A stretch of 64,000 nt of DNA from Runella sp. SP2 (lineage in GTDB: Bacteria > Bacteroidota > Bacteroidia > Cytophagales > Spirosomataceae), in assembly GCF_003711225.1 (NCBI RefSeq), contig NZ_CP031030.1, forward strand, positions 4,588,001 through 4,652,000. The letters are read 5' to 3'. A model generated the notes under the pieces. That model had not been told where the DNA came from, did not search any database, and saw only the letters and a program-made list of their open reading frames with translations. Shown piece after piece: positions 1 to 7,365 of this stretch. The position numbers and the translations under genes are program-made. Within the stretch, counting starts at the first letter, position 1. Each line of letters opens with the position of its first letter.

Positions 1-1785
1 GTGTTCGGAAACGTATTTGCTGAGTTAGACATCCTTCCTGGGTTGAAAGCACGTACAAGCCTTGGTTTGGAATATAACCAATACAACCGCTCAGAGTACT
101 TCCACCGCGACATTGAAGCAGCCGAAGCACGTAACGCCAACAGTTTGAACGTGATTAATCAATTCGACCGTTCATTGACGTGGTTTAACACCTTAAACTA
201 CAGCAAAACAATAGGCGTTCACAATTTCAACGTACTCGTAGGTACAGAAGCCGTTAAAACGTATGCGTTTGCTTTCCAAGCCAGTCGTAGTGCTTTTGCA
301 TTCGATGACTTGGATTACCGCTACCTTGATGCAGGTTCGGCCTCAGGTTTGAGCAACGCAGGTGGTGGCGCAACGCTCAGTGCATTGTTCTCACAGTTTG
401 GAAAAATCAACTACGCGTACAAAGACTTCATTCTTGCTGACTTCACCCTTCGTCGCGACGGTTCTTCACGTTTCTCAGCAGCCAACCGCTACGCCATCTT
501 CCCTGCATTCTCGGTGGGTATGCGTATGACCGAGCTTGGTTTTATGAAAGAAGTGAAGTTTATCAACGACTTGAAAGTACGGGCAGGCTGGGGTAAAACA
601 GGAAACCAGTTGATTCCTAACGTTTACAACGCTTACACGCTTTACGCAGCAGACCCATCTAACAATGCCTACGACATCAACGGTACAGGAACGTCCATCG
701 TTGGAGGTTTTGACCTTGTGCAATTTGGTAACCCACAAGGTAAATGGGAAACCAACACCTCTACTAACATCGGTATTGACGCGGTGTTGTTGAACAACAA
801 AGTGGAATTGGTGGTGGACTGGTACAACCGTCTGACAAGCAACATGCTTACCCAAATTGCGATTCCACGTACGGCAGGAACGGGTACGATTCCATTCACA
901 AACATTGGTTCGGTACAGAACCGTGGGATTGACCTTGGTATCAACTTCCGTGACAAAAAAGGAGACTTCCGCTACCAAGTAGGTGTAAACTTTGGCCACT
1001 ACAAAAACGAAGTAAAGAAATTGAACGACGACCCGAACGCGACGGTATTTGGTTTTACAACTCGTCTTCCAGCAATTTCTGCCACCAAAGCTGGTTTGCC
1101 AATTGCTAGTTACTATGGTTATATCGTAGATGGTATCATCAAAGACGACGCAGAAGCTGCTGCTGCTCCTAAGTTTGGAACATATACCAGAGCGGGGGTA
1201 TTCAAATTCCGTGATATTAACGGGGATGGCGTAATCACTGCCGCTGACCGTACCATTATGGGTAACCCTCACCCTGACTTTACCTATGGTATCAACGTCA
1301 ATGTGGGTTACAAAAACTGGGATTTGACCATGTTTGGTCAAGGTGTTCAGGGCAATCAAATCTTCAACTACGTTCGTTACTGGACAGACTTCAACGTATT
1401 CCAAGGCAACCGCTCGAAAGACATGTTGTACAGCTCTTGGAGAAAACCAGGCGACGATGCGAAACTTCCTCGCTTGAATTCTGGGGATGCTACCAGCCAA
1501 CAAGTTTCGTCTTACTTCTTGGAAGATGGCTCGTACTTGCGTTTGAAAAACATCCAGTTGACTTACACTTTGCCTAGTAACTTGTTGAAAAAACTAGGAA
1601 TGAGTTCTGCGCAGGTTTATATCCAAGGCCAGAATATTCTTACACTTACCAAATATTCGGGTCTTGACCCAGATATCAACTTGAGAAGATCAGGTAACGA
1701 CAACCAAGACATCCACATGGGTGTTGACGAAGGCGCGTATCCTGTTGCCAAGTCGTATCTTGTAGGTTTACGCTTTGGTTTCTAA
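1..1785 (+). CDS. SusC/RagA-family TonB-dependent outer-membrane protein, 3' part
   Basis: This is the C-terminal 594 residues of a SusC/RagA-type receptor, which imports bulky nutrients across the outer membrane with its SusD lipoprotein partner, powered by TonB. The signal peptide, carboxypeptidase-like domain and plug are missing because the gene starts before the window; the GTG at base 1 is not a real start. Visible family marks are the FRDINGDGVI segment near residue 402, the late GSYLRLKNIQLTYTLP segment, and a C-terminus ending in Phe (VGLRFGF), as expected for a barrel inserted by the BAM machinery. A SusD gene follows 38 bases downstream, which supports the call. The substrate cannot be told from the sequence. 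Confidence 0.93.
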   Translation: MFGNVFAELDILPGLKARTSLGLEYNQYNRSEYFHRDIEAAEARNANSLNVINQFDRSLTWFNTLNYSKTIGVHNFNVLVGTEAVKTYAFAFQASRSAFAFDDLDYRYLDAGSASGLSNAGGGATLSALFSQFGKINYAYKDFILADFTLRRDGSSRFSAANRYAIFPAFSVGMRMTELGFMKEVKFINDLKVRAGWGKTGNQLIPNVYNAYTLYAADPSNNAYDINGTGTSIVGGFDLVQFGNPQGKWETNTSTNIGIDAVLLNNKVELVVDWYNRLTSNMLTQIAIPRTAGTGTIPFTNIGSVQNRGIDLGINFRDKKGDFRYQVGVNFGHYKNEVKKLNDDPNATVFGFTTRLPAISATKAGLPIASYYGYIVDGIIKDDAEAAAAPKFGTYTRAGVFKFRDINGDGVITAADRTIMGNPHPDFTYGINVNVGYKNWDLTMFGQGVQGNQIFNYVRYWTDFNVFQGNRSKDMLYSSWRKPGDDAKLPRLNSGDATSQQVSSYFLEDGSYLRLKNIQLTYTLPSNLLKKLGMSSAQVYIQGQNILTLTKYSGLDPDINLRRSGNDNQDIHMGVDEGAYPVAKSYLVGLRFGF

Positions 1786-1823
1786 TCTTAGTCAACAACA
1801 AGCAAAACATTTTTGAAACAACA

Positions 1824-3581
1824 ATGAAAAAAGTAATCATACTAACGCTTTTGGTCGGCCTAAGCTTCTCTTGTTCTGAGAGCTTCTTTGACCTCAAACC
1901 CCAAGGACGCGCGTCTTTGGATCAATTATCTACTAAAAACGGTATCAACGCCCTTTTGATTGGTGCTTATTCGTTGCTCGACGGAGTTGGTGCGGGTAAC
2001 ACAGGCCGTCAATCAACGATTTCAAACTACGTTTTCGGTGGCATCAGTAGCGACGACGCCGTAAAAGGCACTGATGCAGGTGACCAACCTGAGCAGTCGT
2101 TTATCGAACAATACAACTGGTTGTCAGATAATACGTATTTCTTAGGAAAATGGTGGCACTCGTACGACGGCGTGGCTCGTTGTAACGAAGTAATCCAAAT
2201 CGTAGCCAATGTAAAAGACATGACCGATGCTGAAAAAACACAGGCCATCGCCGAAGCTCGCTTTTTGAGAGGCCACTACCACTTTGAAGCAAAGAAAATG
2301 TGGAACAACGTACCGTTTATCGACGAAAAAGTCTATAATCGCGATGATCCAAACTCTACAAAGATTCCTAACGACAAAGACATTTGGCCAAACATCGAAG
2401 CTGATTTTGACTTTGCGGCCAAAAACCTTCCTGCGGTTCAGGCTCAAAAAGGAAGAGCTACCCAGTGGGCTGCGAAGTCTTACTTAGCAAAGGCTTACAT
2501 TTTCCAAAAGAAATGGGCAGCGGCAAAAACGTTATTAGAAGATGTAGTGAAAAACTCAGGCAAGAAATTAGTAGCCAACTACCACGACAACTACCGTACC
2601 GTAACTAACAACAACTCGGAGTCTATCTTTGAAGTACAGTTCTCAGTAAACGACGGTACAACGGGTAACAACGGTAACGCTGGTGACAACCTTAACTGGC
2701 CTTACTCGGCAACTGCCCCAGGTCGTGGCTGCTGCGGATTTTACCAACCTTCGCATAACCTCGTTAATGCGTTCAAAACAGAGGATGGTTTGCCAATGAT
2801 TGGCGCCGCCGCTGACGGCACGCTCGATACATACAACAAAGTAGATTTACCTAGTGACCAAGGTATCACTGCAGCAACTGCTTTTACCCTTGACAAAACA
2901 ATCCCTGTTGACCCTCGTTTGGACTGGACGGTAGGCCGCCGTGGCGTAAATTTCCTTGATTGGGGGCCAATGCCAGGTTCTACTTGGATTCGCGACCAAG
3001 CGTATGCAGGACCATTTACGGGTAAAAAATGGATGTACTACTTGGCCGAAGAAAACAGCACGACTCACTCAACTAGCCGCCGAAACGTAAACAACAACTA
3101 TCGTCTTATCAAACTTTCGCACGTATTGTTGTGGTTGGCAGAATGTGAAGTAGAGCTTGGTAACTTAGCGGCAGCAGAAGGTTACGTAAATCAAATTCGT
3201 GTACGGGCAAAAACAGGTTCGGTACAAGATCCAACAGTTACTTACAAAGTGGAACCGTATCCAACAGGTACTTTTGCAGGCAAAGGCGCTGACTATGCGC
3301 GTAACGCCGTTCGGATGGAACAACGCCTTGAGTTTGCGATGGAAGGCCACCGTTTCTTTGATTTGGTACGCTGGGGCATCGCCGAAAAAGTATTGAACAA
3401 ATACGCTGCCGAAGAATCAGTACAAGGAACTGAGCCATCAGGACGTAAGTTCAACAAGCGTTCGTACATGGCAGGAAAGGTGTTTGCCGCGAAAAACTTG
3501 TACTTCCCACTTCCACAAGACGAAATCTTGAATAGCCAAAAAGGAGGTCAACCAACGTTAAAACAAAACCCTGGTTACTAA
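1824..3581 (+). CDS. SusD/RagB-family nutrient-binding outer-membrane lipoprotein
   Basis: This is a 585-residue lipoprotein that forms the surface lid of the SusC channel encoded just upstream. A short signal peptide ends in a lipobox with lipidated Cys17 (GLSFSC). The SusD pattern is present: an early LKPQGRASLDQL stretch, TPR-like helices around an LRGHYHFEA segment, a late MEQRLEFAMEGHRFFDLVRW segment and the C-terminal PLPQDEI...QNPGY ending. The two genes almost certainly form one transcript. The transcript is closed by a strong hairpin 30 bases after the stop. No CAZyme or protease lies immediately beside the pair, so the ligand is unknown. Confidence 0.95.
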   Translation: MKKVIILTLLVGLSFSCSESFFDLKPQGRASLDQLSTKNGINALLIGAYSLLDGVGAGNTGRQSTISNYVFGGISSDDAVKGTDAGDQPEQSFIEQYNWLSDNTYFLGKWWHSYDGVARCNEVIQIVANVKDMTDAEKTQAIAEARFLRGHYHFEAKKMWNNVPFIDEKVYNRDDPNSTKIPNDKDIWPNIEADFDFAAKNLPAVQAQKGRATQWAAKSYLAKAYIFQKKWAAAKTLLEDVVKNSGKKLVANYHDNYRTVTNNNSESIFEVQFSVNDGTTGNNGNAGDNLNWPYSATAPGRGCCGFYQPSHNLVNAFKTEDGLPMIGAAADGTLDTYNKVDLPSDQGITAATAFTLDKTIPVDPRLDWTVGRRGVNFLDWGPMPGSTWIRDQAYAGPFTGKKWMYYLAEENSTTHSTSRRNVNNNYRLIKLSHVLLWLAECEVELGNLAAAEGYVNQIRVRAKTGSVQDPTVTYKVEPYPTGTFAGKGADYARNAVRMEQRLEFAMEGHRFFDLVRWGIAEKVLNKYAAEESVQGTEPSGRKFNKRSYMAGKVFAAKNLYFPLPQDEILNSQKGGQPTLKQNPGY

Positions 3582-3610
3582 GCGTTTCCGATACTATAAA
3601 TTCCAACCAA

Positions 3611-3655
3611 CCTCCCGAAAGTTTTAAACTTTCGGGAGGTTTCTTTTTTTAAACT
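3611..3655 (+). terminator. Rho-independent terminator after susD
   Basis: A perfect 14-bp inverted repeat (CCTCCCGAAAGTTT and its complement, one base between arms) is followed by TTTCTTTTTTT. The same core palindrome recurs around comM at 57671 and 59112. A partial third arm (AAACTTCCAGGAGG) follows immediately, so the structure may have been partly duplicated. Confidence 0.85.
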
Positions 3656-3673
3656 TCCAGGAGGTTTTTATTT

Positions 3674-4546
3674 TTATCCAAACAAATCACTTGATAAATA
3701 GCGGTCACCACGGTCGCACACGATAAAGACAATCACGCCTTCTTCGAGTTCATTGGCCAACTGAATCGCCGCGTGCGCCGCTCCTCCGCTACTCATTCCC
3801 GAAAAAATACCTTCTATTTTAGCCAAATCACGCGCCCGCTGCGTGGCATCGTCCTGCGATACCTCCATCACTCTATCAACGCGAGCAGGTTCAAAAATCT
3901 TTGGTAAGTATTCTTGTGGCCATTTCCGAATCCCTGGAATGCTCGACCCATCGGTGGGTTGGCAGCCTACAATCTGCACGTTAGGGTTTTGCTCTTTCAA
4001 ATAGCGCGACGTTCCCATAATTGTGCCCGTCGTTCCCATGGACGACACAAAATGCGTCACTTTCCCTTCGGTATCTCGCCAAATCTCGGGGCCAGTACTC
4101 CGATAATGCGCTAGATAATTATCAGGATTGGCAAACTGATTCAACATCAAATACCCGCCTTCGGCCACTTTGGCATCGGCATAGTCTCTGGCCGACTCAA
4201 TGGTATCCGTCAGAATTACTTTTGCCCCAAACGCCTCCATCGTAAGCACCCGCTCACGGGTAGAGTTTTTGGGCATGGTTAGCTCAATTTCAATGTCGTA
4301 TAAACGGGCTATCATCGCCAACGCAATGCCCGTGTTCCCGCTTGTGGCTTCGATGAGTTTCATCCCAGGTTTGATTTCCCCCCGCTCTACCGCTCCTTTT
4401 ATCATGCTATAGGCAGCGCGGTCTTTGACACTTCCTCCTGGGTTGTGGCCTTCGAGTTTAGCCAAAAGGGTTACTTTTGGGTTGGGATTTATCATTTTCA
4501 ACTCCACCAACGGAGTATTTCCTACAAAATCTAAAAGAGTGGGCAT
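3674..4546 (-). CDS. cysM: Cysteine synthase (CysM/CysK family, PLP-dependent)
   Basis: This 290-residue enzyme makes cysteine from an activated serine and sulfide or thiosulfate in the cytosol. The start is taken at ATG 4546 (MPTLLDFVGNTPLVEL), because the family begins right at this segment and the longer frame upstream has no counterpart. Visible motifs are the PLP lysine in GGSVKDRAAYSMI, the substrate loop EATSGNTGIALAM, and the phosphate-binding glycine loop SSMGTTGTIMG. The length is close to CysM (about 290-300 residues) and the C-terminus is short. CysM and CysK are hard to separate by eye. It would use the sulfide produced by the sulfite reductase at 14825, although the two are not in one operon. 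Confidence 0.9.
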   Translation of the reverse strand: MPTLLDFVGNTPLVELKMINPNPKVTLLAKLEGHNPGGSVKDRAAYSMIKGAVERGEIKPGMKLIEATSGNTGIALAMIARLYDIEIELTMPKNSTRERVLTMEAFGAKVILTDTIESARDYADAKVAEGGYLMLNQFANPDNYLAHYRSTGPEIWRDTEGKVTHFVSSMGTTGTIMGTSRYLKEQNPNVQIVGCQPTDGSSIPGIRKWPQEYLPKIFEPARVDRVMEVSQDDATQRARDLAKIEGIFSGMSSGGAAHAAIQLANELEEGVIVFIVCDRGDRYLSSDLFG

Positions 4547-4560
4547 GACAACGAGATACG

Positions 4561-4591
4561 TTTGTGTTAAGAAAAAAATACGGTAAATTTG
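4561..4591 (+). promoter_or_regulatory. Bacteroidota-type promoter for the PIN toxin-antitoxin pair
   Basis: TTTG at 4561-4564 is separated by exactly 19 bases from TAAATTTG at 4584-4591. This matches the Bacteroidota housekeeping promoter pattern TTTG-N19-TAnnTTTG. The start codon of the antitoxin gene lies 17 bases after the -7 element. Confidence 0.75.
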
Positions 4592-4608
4592 TTCAAAAAG
4601 TTTCAATT

Positions 4609-4821
4609 ATGAGTGCTCTACAAATTGAAAATACAGATAGATATCTAAAAATCACACTCGACAAAGAAGCCTTTGACGAAGCACAAATTATGGATTTACT
4701 AGATTACTTACGCACAGAGGATCTCGTAAAAAAAGCACAATTTGACGACTCCATTTTAGAACTAAGCAAGTCTATCAAGAAAAGCTGGTGGTCAAAGCAT
4801 AAAGACACTCTCTTAAAGTAG
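4609..4821 (+). CDS. Small putative antitoxin of a PIN-domain toxin pair
   Basis: This is a 70-residue acidic/basic helical protein (MSALQIENTDRYLKITLDKE...) that ends 3 bases before a PIN-domain gene. I do not recognise a named domain. Size, position and tight spacing are those of an antitoxin whose C-terminus, rich in Lys and Trp (KKSWWSKHKD), would wrap the toxin. The start ATG 4609 is chosen because it lies 17 bases downstream of a near-perfect promoter; a longer reading frame from 4564 would begin inside the promoter. The pair may autoregulate from this promoter, which is inference. Confidence 0.7.
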   Translation: MSALQIENTDRYLKITLDKEAFDEAQIMDLLDYLRTEDLVKKAQFDDSILELSKSIKKSWWSKHKDTLLK

Positions 4822-4824
4822 CTT

Positions 4825-5238
4825 ATGGAGAAAATTGTCATCGATGCAAACGTACTATTTGCAACGCTCATTTCAAATAACCGAAAGACTAGACTACTTT
4901 TAAGTGAAGGCCAGTACCAATTTTTTGCTCCCAAATTCTTATTTGTTGAGCTTTTTGAGCATAAAGACATTATCATTCAAAAATCAAAGCTTGCAGAAGT
5001 TGAAGTATATGAGCTGCTAGATAACCTTCTTCAGCATATTCATTTTGTTAGTAATGACTTTATTTCAACGTCTCAATACTGGCAAGCATATCGACTTTGT
5101 AAGGATGTTGACGAAAATGACACACCTTTTGTGGCCCTAACCTTAGCACTTGGTGCTCGTTACTGGACGCGTGATGACACCTTAAAAAGGCATTTACGTC
5201 AACAAGGCTTCAATCTTCTCTTTGAGCCATTTATTTAA
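4825..5238 (+). CDS. PIN-domain ribonuclease toxin
   Basis: This is a 137-residue PIN-fold protein, a metal-dependent RNase class that includes VapC toxins. The acidic residues that build the active site are visible: Asp7 in KIVIDANVLF, Glu42 in FVELFE, Asp96/Asp99 in DVDENDTPFVALTLA, and Asp117 in YWTRDD. It follows the small putative antitoxin by 3 bases, so the two are probably co-transcribed. The RNA target is unknown. All catalytic residues are present and the frame is intact, unlike the PIN gene at 10371. Confidence 0.85.
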   Translation: MEKIVIDANVLFATLISNNRKTRLLLSEGQYQFFAPKFLFVELFEHKDIIIQKSKLAEVEVYELLDNLLQHIHFVSNDFISTSQYWQAYRLCKDVDENDTPFVALTLALGARYWTRDDTLKRHLRQQGFNLLFEPFI

Positions 5239-5258
5239 CACTATTCGACATAAAATAC

Positions 5259-6782
5259 ATGAGTGTCCTCAAAAAATTAGCTGGTGAAACCGCCTTGTAC
5301 GGAGTGAGTAGCATTTTAGGCAGGGTAATTTACTGGTTTTTAGTTCCTCTTCATACCCACGTTTTTCTTCGTCCTGGCGAGCTTTCTTCCAACACCGAAT
5401 TATACAGCTGGGTAGCGTTGTTCAATGTCATTTTTACGTTTGGGATGGAAACGGCCTTTTTTCGTTTTGCCAACCGCAATCCCGAACGTCGTCAAGAATA
5501 TTTTAATCAGGCACAGACCGCAATTACGGTCGTTAGCCTTATTTTTTCGGGCTTGCTCATCGTTATGGCACCCACGTTAAGTCGATTGCTCAATTACCCT
5601 GGTGAATCGTCCAACATCGTTTTTCTTGCGCTCATTGTCGCCATTGACGCTATCGTAGCGATTCCTTTTGCGCGCCTTCGTTTGGAGAAAAAAGCCAAGA
5701 AGTTTGTGGCCGTGAAAATCATCAACATTGCCATCAACGTCATTCTCAACGTCTTTTTCTTGGTACTTTGCCGCGATATTGCTTTGGGTAAGTATCTGAC
5801 TTCGCTGCAACCAATTGGCGCATACTTGTACCGTCCTGAAATCGGCCCAGGGTATATTTTTATTGCCAACCTGATTGCCAATGCCTGCTTTTTACTTTTG
5901 CTTCGCGAGGCGTTTAAAGGTTTTCAATTTACGTGGAAAGGGCCTGTTTTTAGTGAAATGTGGGTGTATGCCTACCCCATTTTGATTTTGGGCTTGGCAG
6001 GAACCGTCAACCAAATGGCCGACCGCTGGTTTTTACGCCACCTGCTTCCCGAAGGGTTTTACCCCAAACTTACCTCAGAAGACGCCCTAGGAATCTACGG
6101 AAGTTGTTACAAATTATCGGTCTTTATGTCGTTGGCGATTCAGTCGTTTAAGTACGCCGCCGACCCGTTTTTTTTCTCCAAAGCCGAAGACAAAAACGCT
6201 CCCGAGCTGTTGGCACTTGTCATGAAATGGTTTGTGATTGTGTGCGTTGTACTTTGGGTGGGGGTTAGTTTAAACATTGATATTTTAGGGCATTTTATGC
6301 TTTCCAAAGCCTACCGCGTTGGGCTAGAAGTAGTTCCTATTTTGTTGTTAGCCAACCTTTTCCTTGGCGTTTACTACAATCTTGCTTTCTGGTTTAAATT
6401 GACCGACAAAACCCACTTTGGCACGCTTATTACGTTCATTGGCGCTGCTCTAACCGTCGGGCTAAACGTATGGCTCATTCCTCAAATGGGCTATTTAGGC
6501 TGCGCTTACGCCTTTTTGGTATCAAGCGTTGCAATGTGTGTGGTATGTTATTTGTTGGGGGAAAAATACTATTCCGTTCCCTACAATGTAGGGTCGGCAC
6601 TGGGGTATATTTTCAGCGCAGGGCTATTGATTTATTTTTCAGCCTTCGTAAAAATCTCCAACTTTTGGGTATCGGTTCCGTACCATCTGGCGTTATGTGT
6701 GCTGTATGGATTGGGCATTTTGCTCGTTGAGCGAGAATCAATACCTTTGAAAATCCGTCGAAAAATACCGTTTTTGAGCTAA
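5259..6782 (+). CDS. Polysaccharide/oligosaccharide flippase (MATE/Wzx-like membrane protein)
   Basis: This is a 507-residue integral membrane protein with about 12-14 hydrophobic segments and the N-terminal pattern of the polysaccharide biosynthesis exporter family (LAGETALYGVSSILGRVIYWFLVPLHT in two adjacent pieces). Members move lipid-linked sugar units across the inner membrane for exopolysaccharide or O-antigen assembly. No glycosyltransferase lies next to it, so the cargo cannot be named. It sits 12 bases ahead of gldH and may share its transcript. In gliding Bacteroidota, surface polysaccharide and motility genes are often neighbours, but that link here is only suggestive. Confidence 0.88.
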   Translation: MSVLKKLAGETALYGVSSILGRVIYWFLVPLHTHVFLRPGELSSNTELYSWVALFNVIFTFGMETAFFRFANRNPERRQEYFNQAQTAITVVSLIFSGLLIVMAPTLSRLLNYPGESSNIVFLALIVAIDAIVAIPFARLRLEKKAKKFVAVKIINIAINVILNVFFLVLCRDIALGKYLTSLQPIGAYLYRPEIGPGYIFIANLIANACFLLLLREAFKGFQFTWKGPVFSEMWVYAYPILILGLAGTVNQMADRWFLRHLLPEGFYPKLTSEDALGIYGSCYKLSVFMSLAIQSFKYAADPFFFSKAEDKNAPELLALVMKWFVIVCVVLWVGVSLNIDILGHFMLSKAYRVGLEVVPILLLANLFLGVYYNLAFWFKLTDKTHFGTLITFIGAALTVGLNVWLIPQMGYLGCAYAFLVSSVAMCVVCYLLGEKYYSVPYNVGSALGYIFSAGLLIYFSAFVKISNFWVSVPYHLALCVLYGLGILLVERESIPLKIRRKIPFLS

Positions 6783-6794
6783 ACCAATTTTGCC

Positions 6795-7295
6795 ATGTTT
6801 TTTACCACTTACGCAAGAAAAATTACTCAATTTGGGCTGCTTTTAGCCATTACTAGCTTACTTTCTTGCGACTCAAACGCTGTTTTCAAAGATCACGAAG
6901 ACATCGATGATGGCATGTGGTATGTCAAAAACGAGCCCTCGTTTACCTTCGAAATCACCGACATTTCACAGCCTTACAACGTGTATTATTTGGTACGTAA
7001 CAGCATTGGTTACCCGTATTACAACTTATTCGTAAAACGTTTTTTGTTGAATGACAAAAATAAAGTTGTCAACGAAGCCCTCAACGAATTGATTTTGATG
7101 GACGAACGTACGGGCAAACCCATGGGCGACGGGCTCGGCGATTTATTTGACCATAAAATCGTGGCACTCAAAAACTACCGTTTCCCAAAAGCAGGAAAGT
7201 ATTCCTTCAAAGTGCGTCAATACATGCGCCAAGACCCCCTGCCTGGCATCATGAGCATGGGCGTAAGTGTGGAGCCTACAGTTGTCAAACAATAA
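6795..7295 (+). CDS. gldH: Gliding motility lipoprotein GldH
   Basis: This 166-residue lipoprotein has a signal peptide and lipobox ending at Cys25 (ITSLLSC). After it come the segments I associate with GldH: YYLVRNSIGYPYYNLFVKR in the centre and the late YRFPKAGKYSFKVRQYMR. GldH is a membrane lipoprotein required with other Gld proteins for gliding and T9SS function in Flavobacterium; many relatives retain it without gliding. The window also encodes a T9SS cargo (17174), so a T9SS role is reasonable. The gene follows the flippase by 12 bases and precedes mutS. Confidence 0.85.
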   Translation: MFFTTYARKITQFGLLLAITSLLSCDSNAVFKDHEDIDDGMWYVKNEPSFTFEITDISQPYNVYYLVRNSIGYPYYNLFVKRFLLNDKNKVVNEALNELILMDERTGKPMGDGLGDLFDHKIVALKNYRFPKAGKYSFKVRQYMRQDPLPGIMSMGVSVEPTVVKQ

Positions 7296-7365
7296 AAAAG
7301 GAGCGTCTTTCCTCTTGATATTTTGACTATTTTTGCGGCCAATCCTTACAAATTACGAACTAGGC

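Noticed and set aside
475-1503. Long minus-strand reading frame opposite the first susC
   Set aside because: It is the antisense shadow of a clear SusC barrel; the translated peptide has no recognisable domain and is full of unusual Cys and Val runs.
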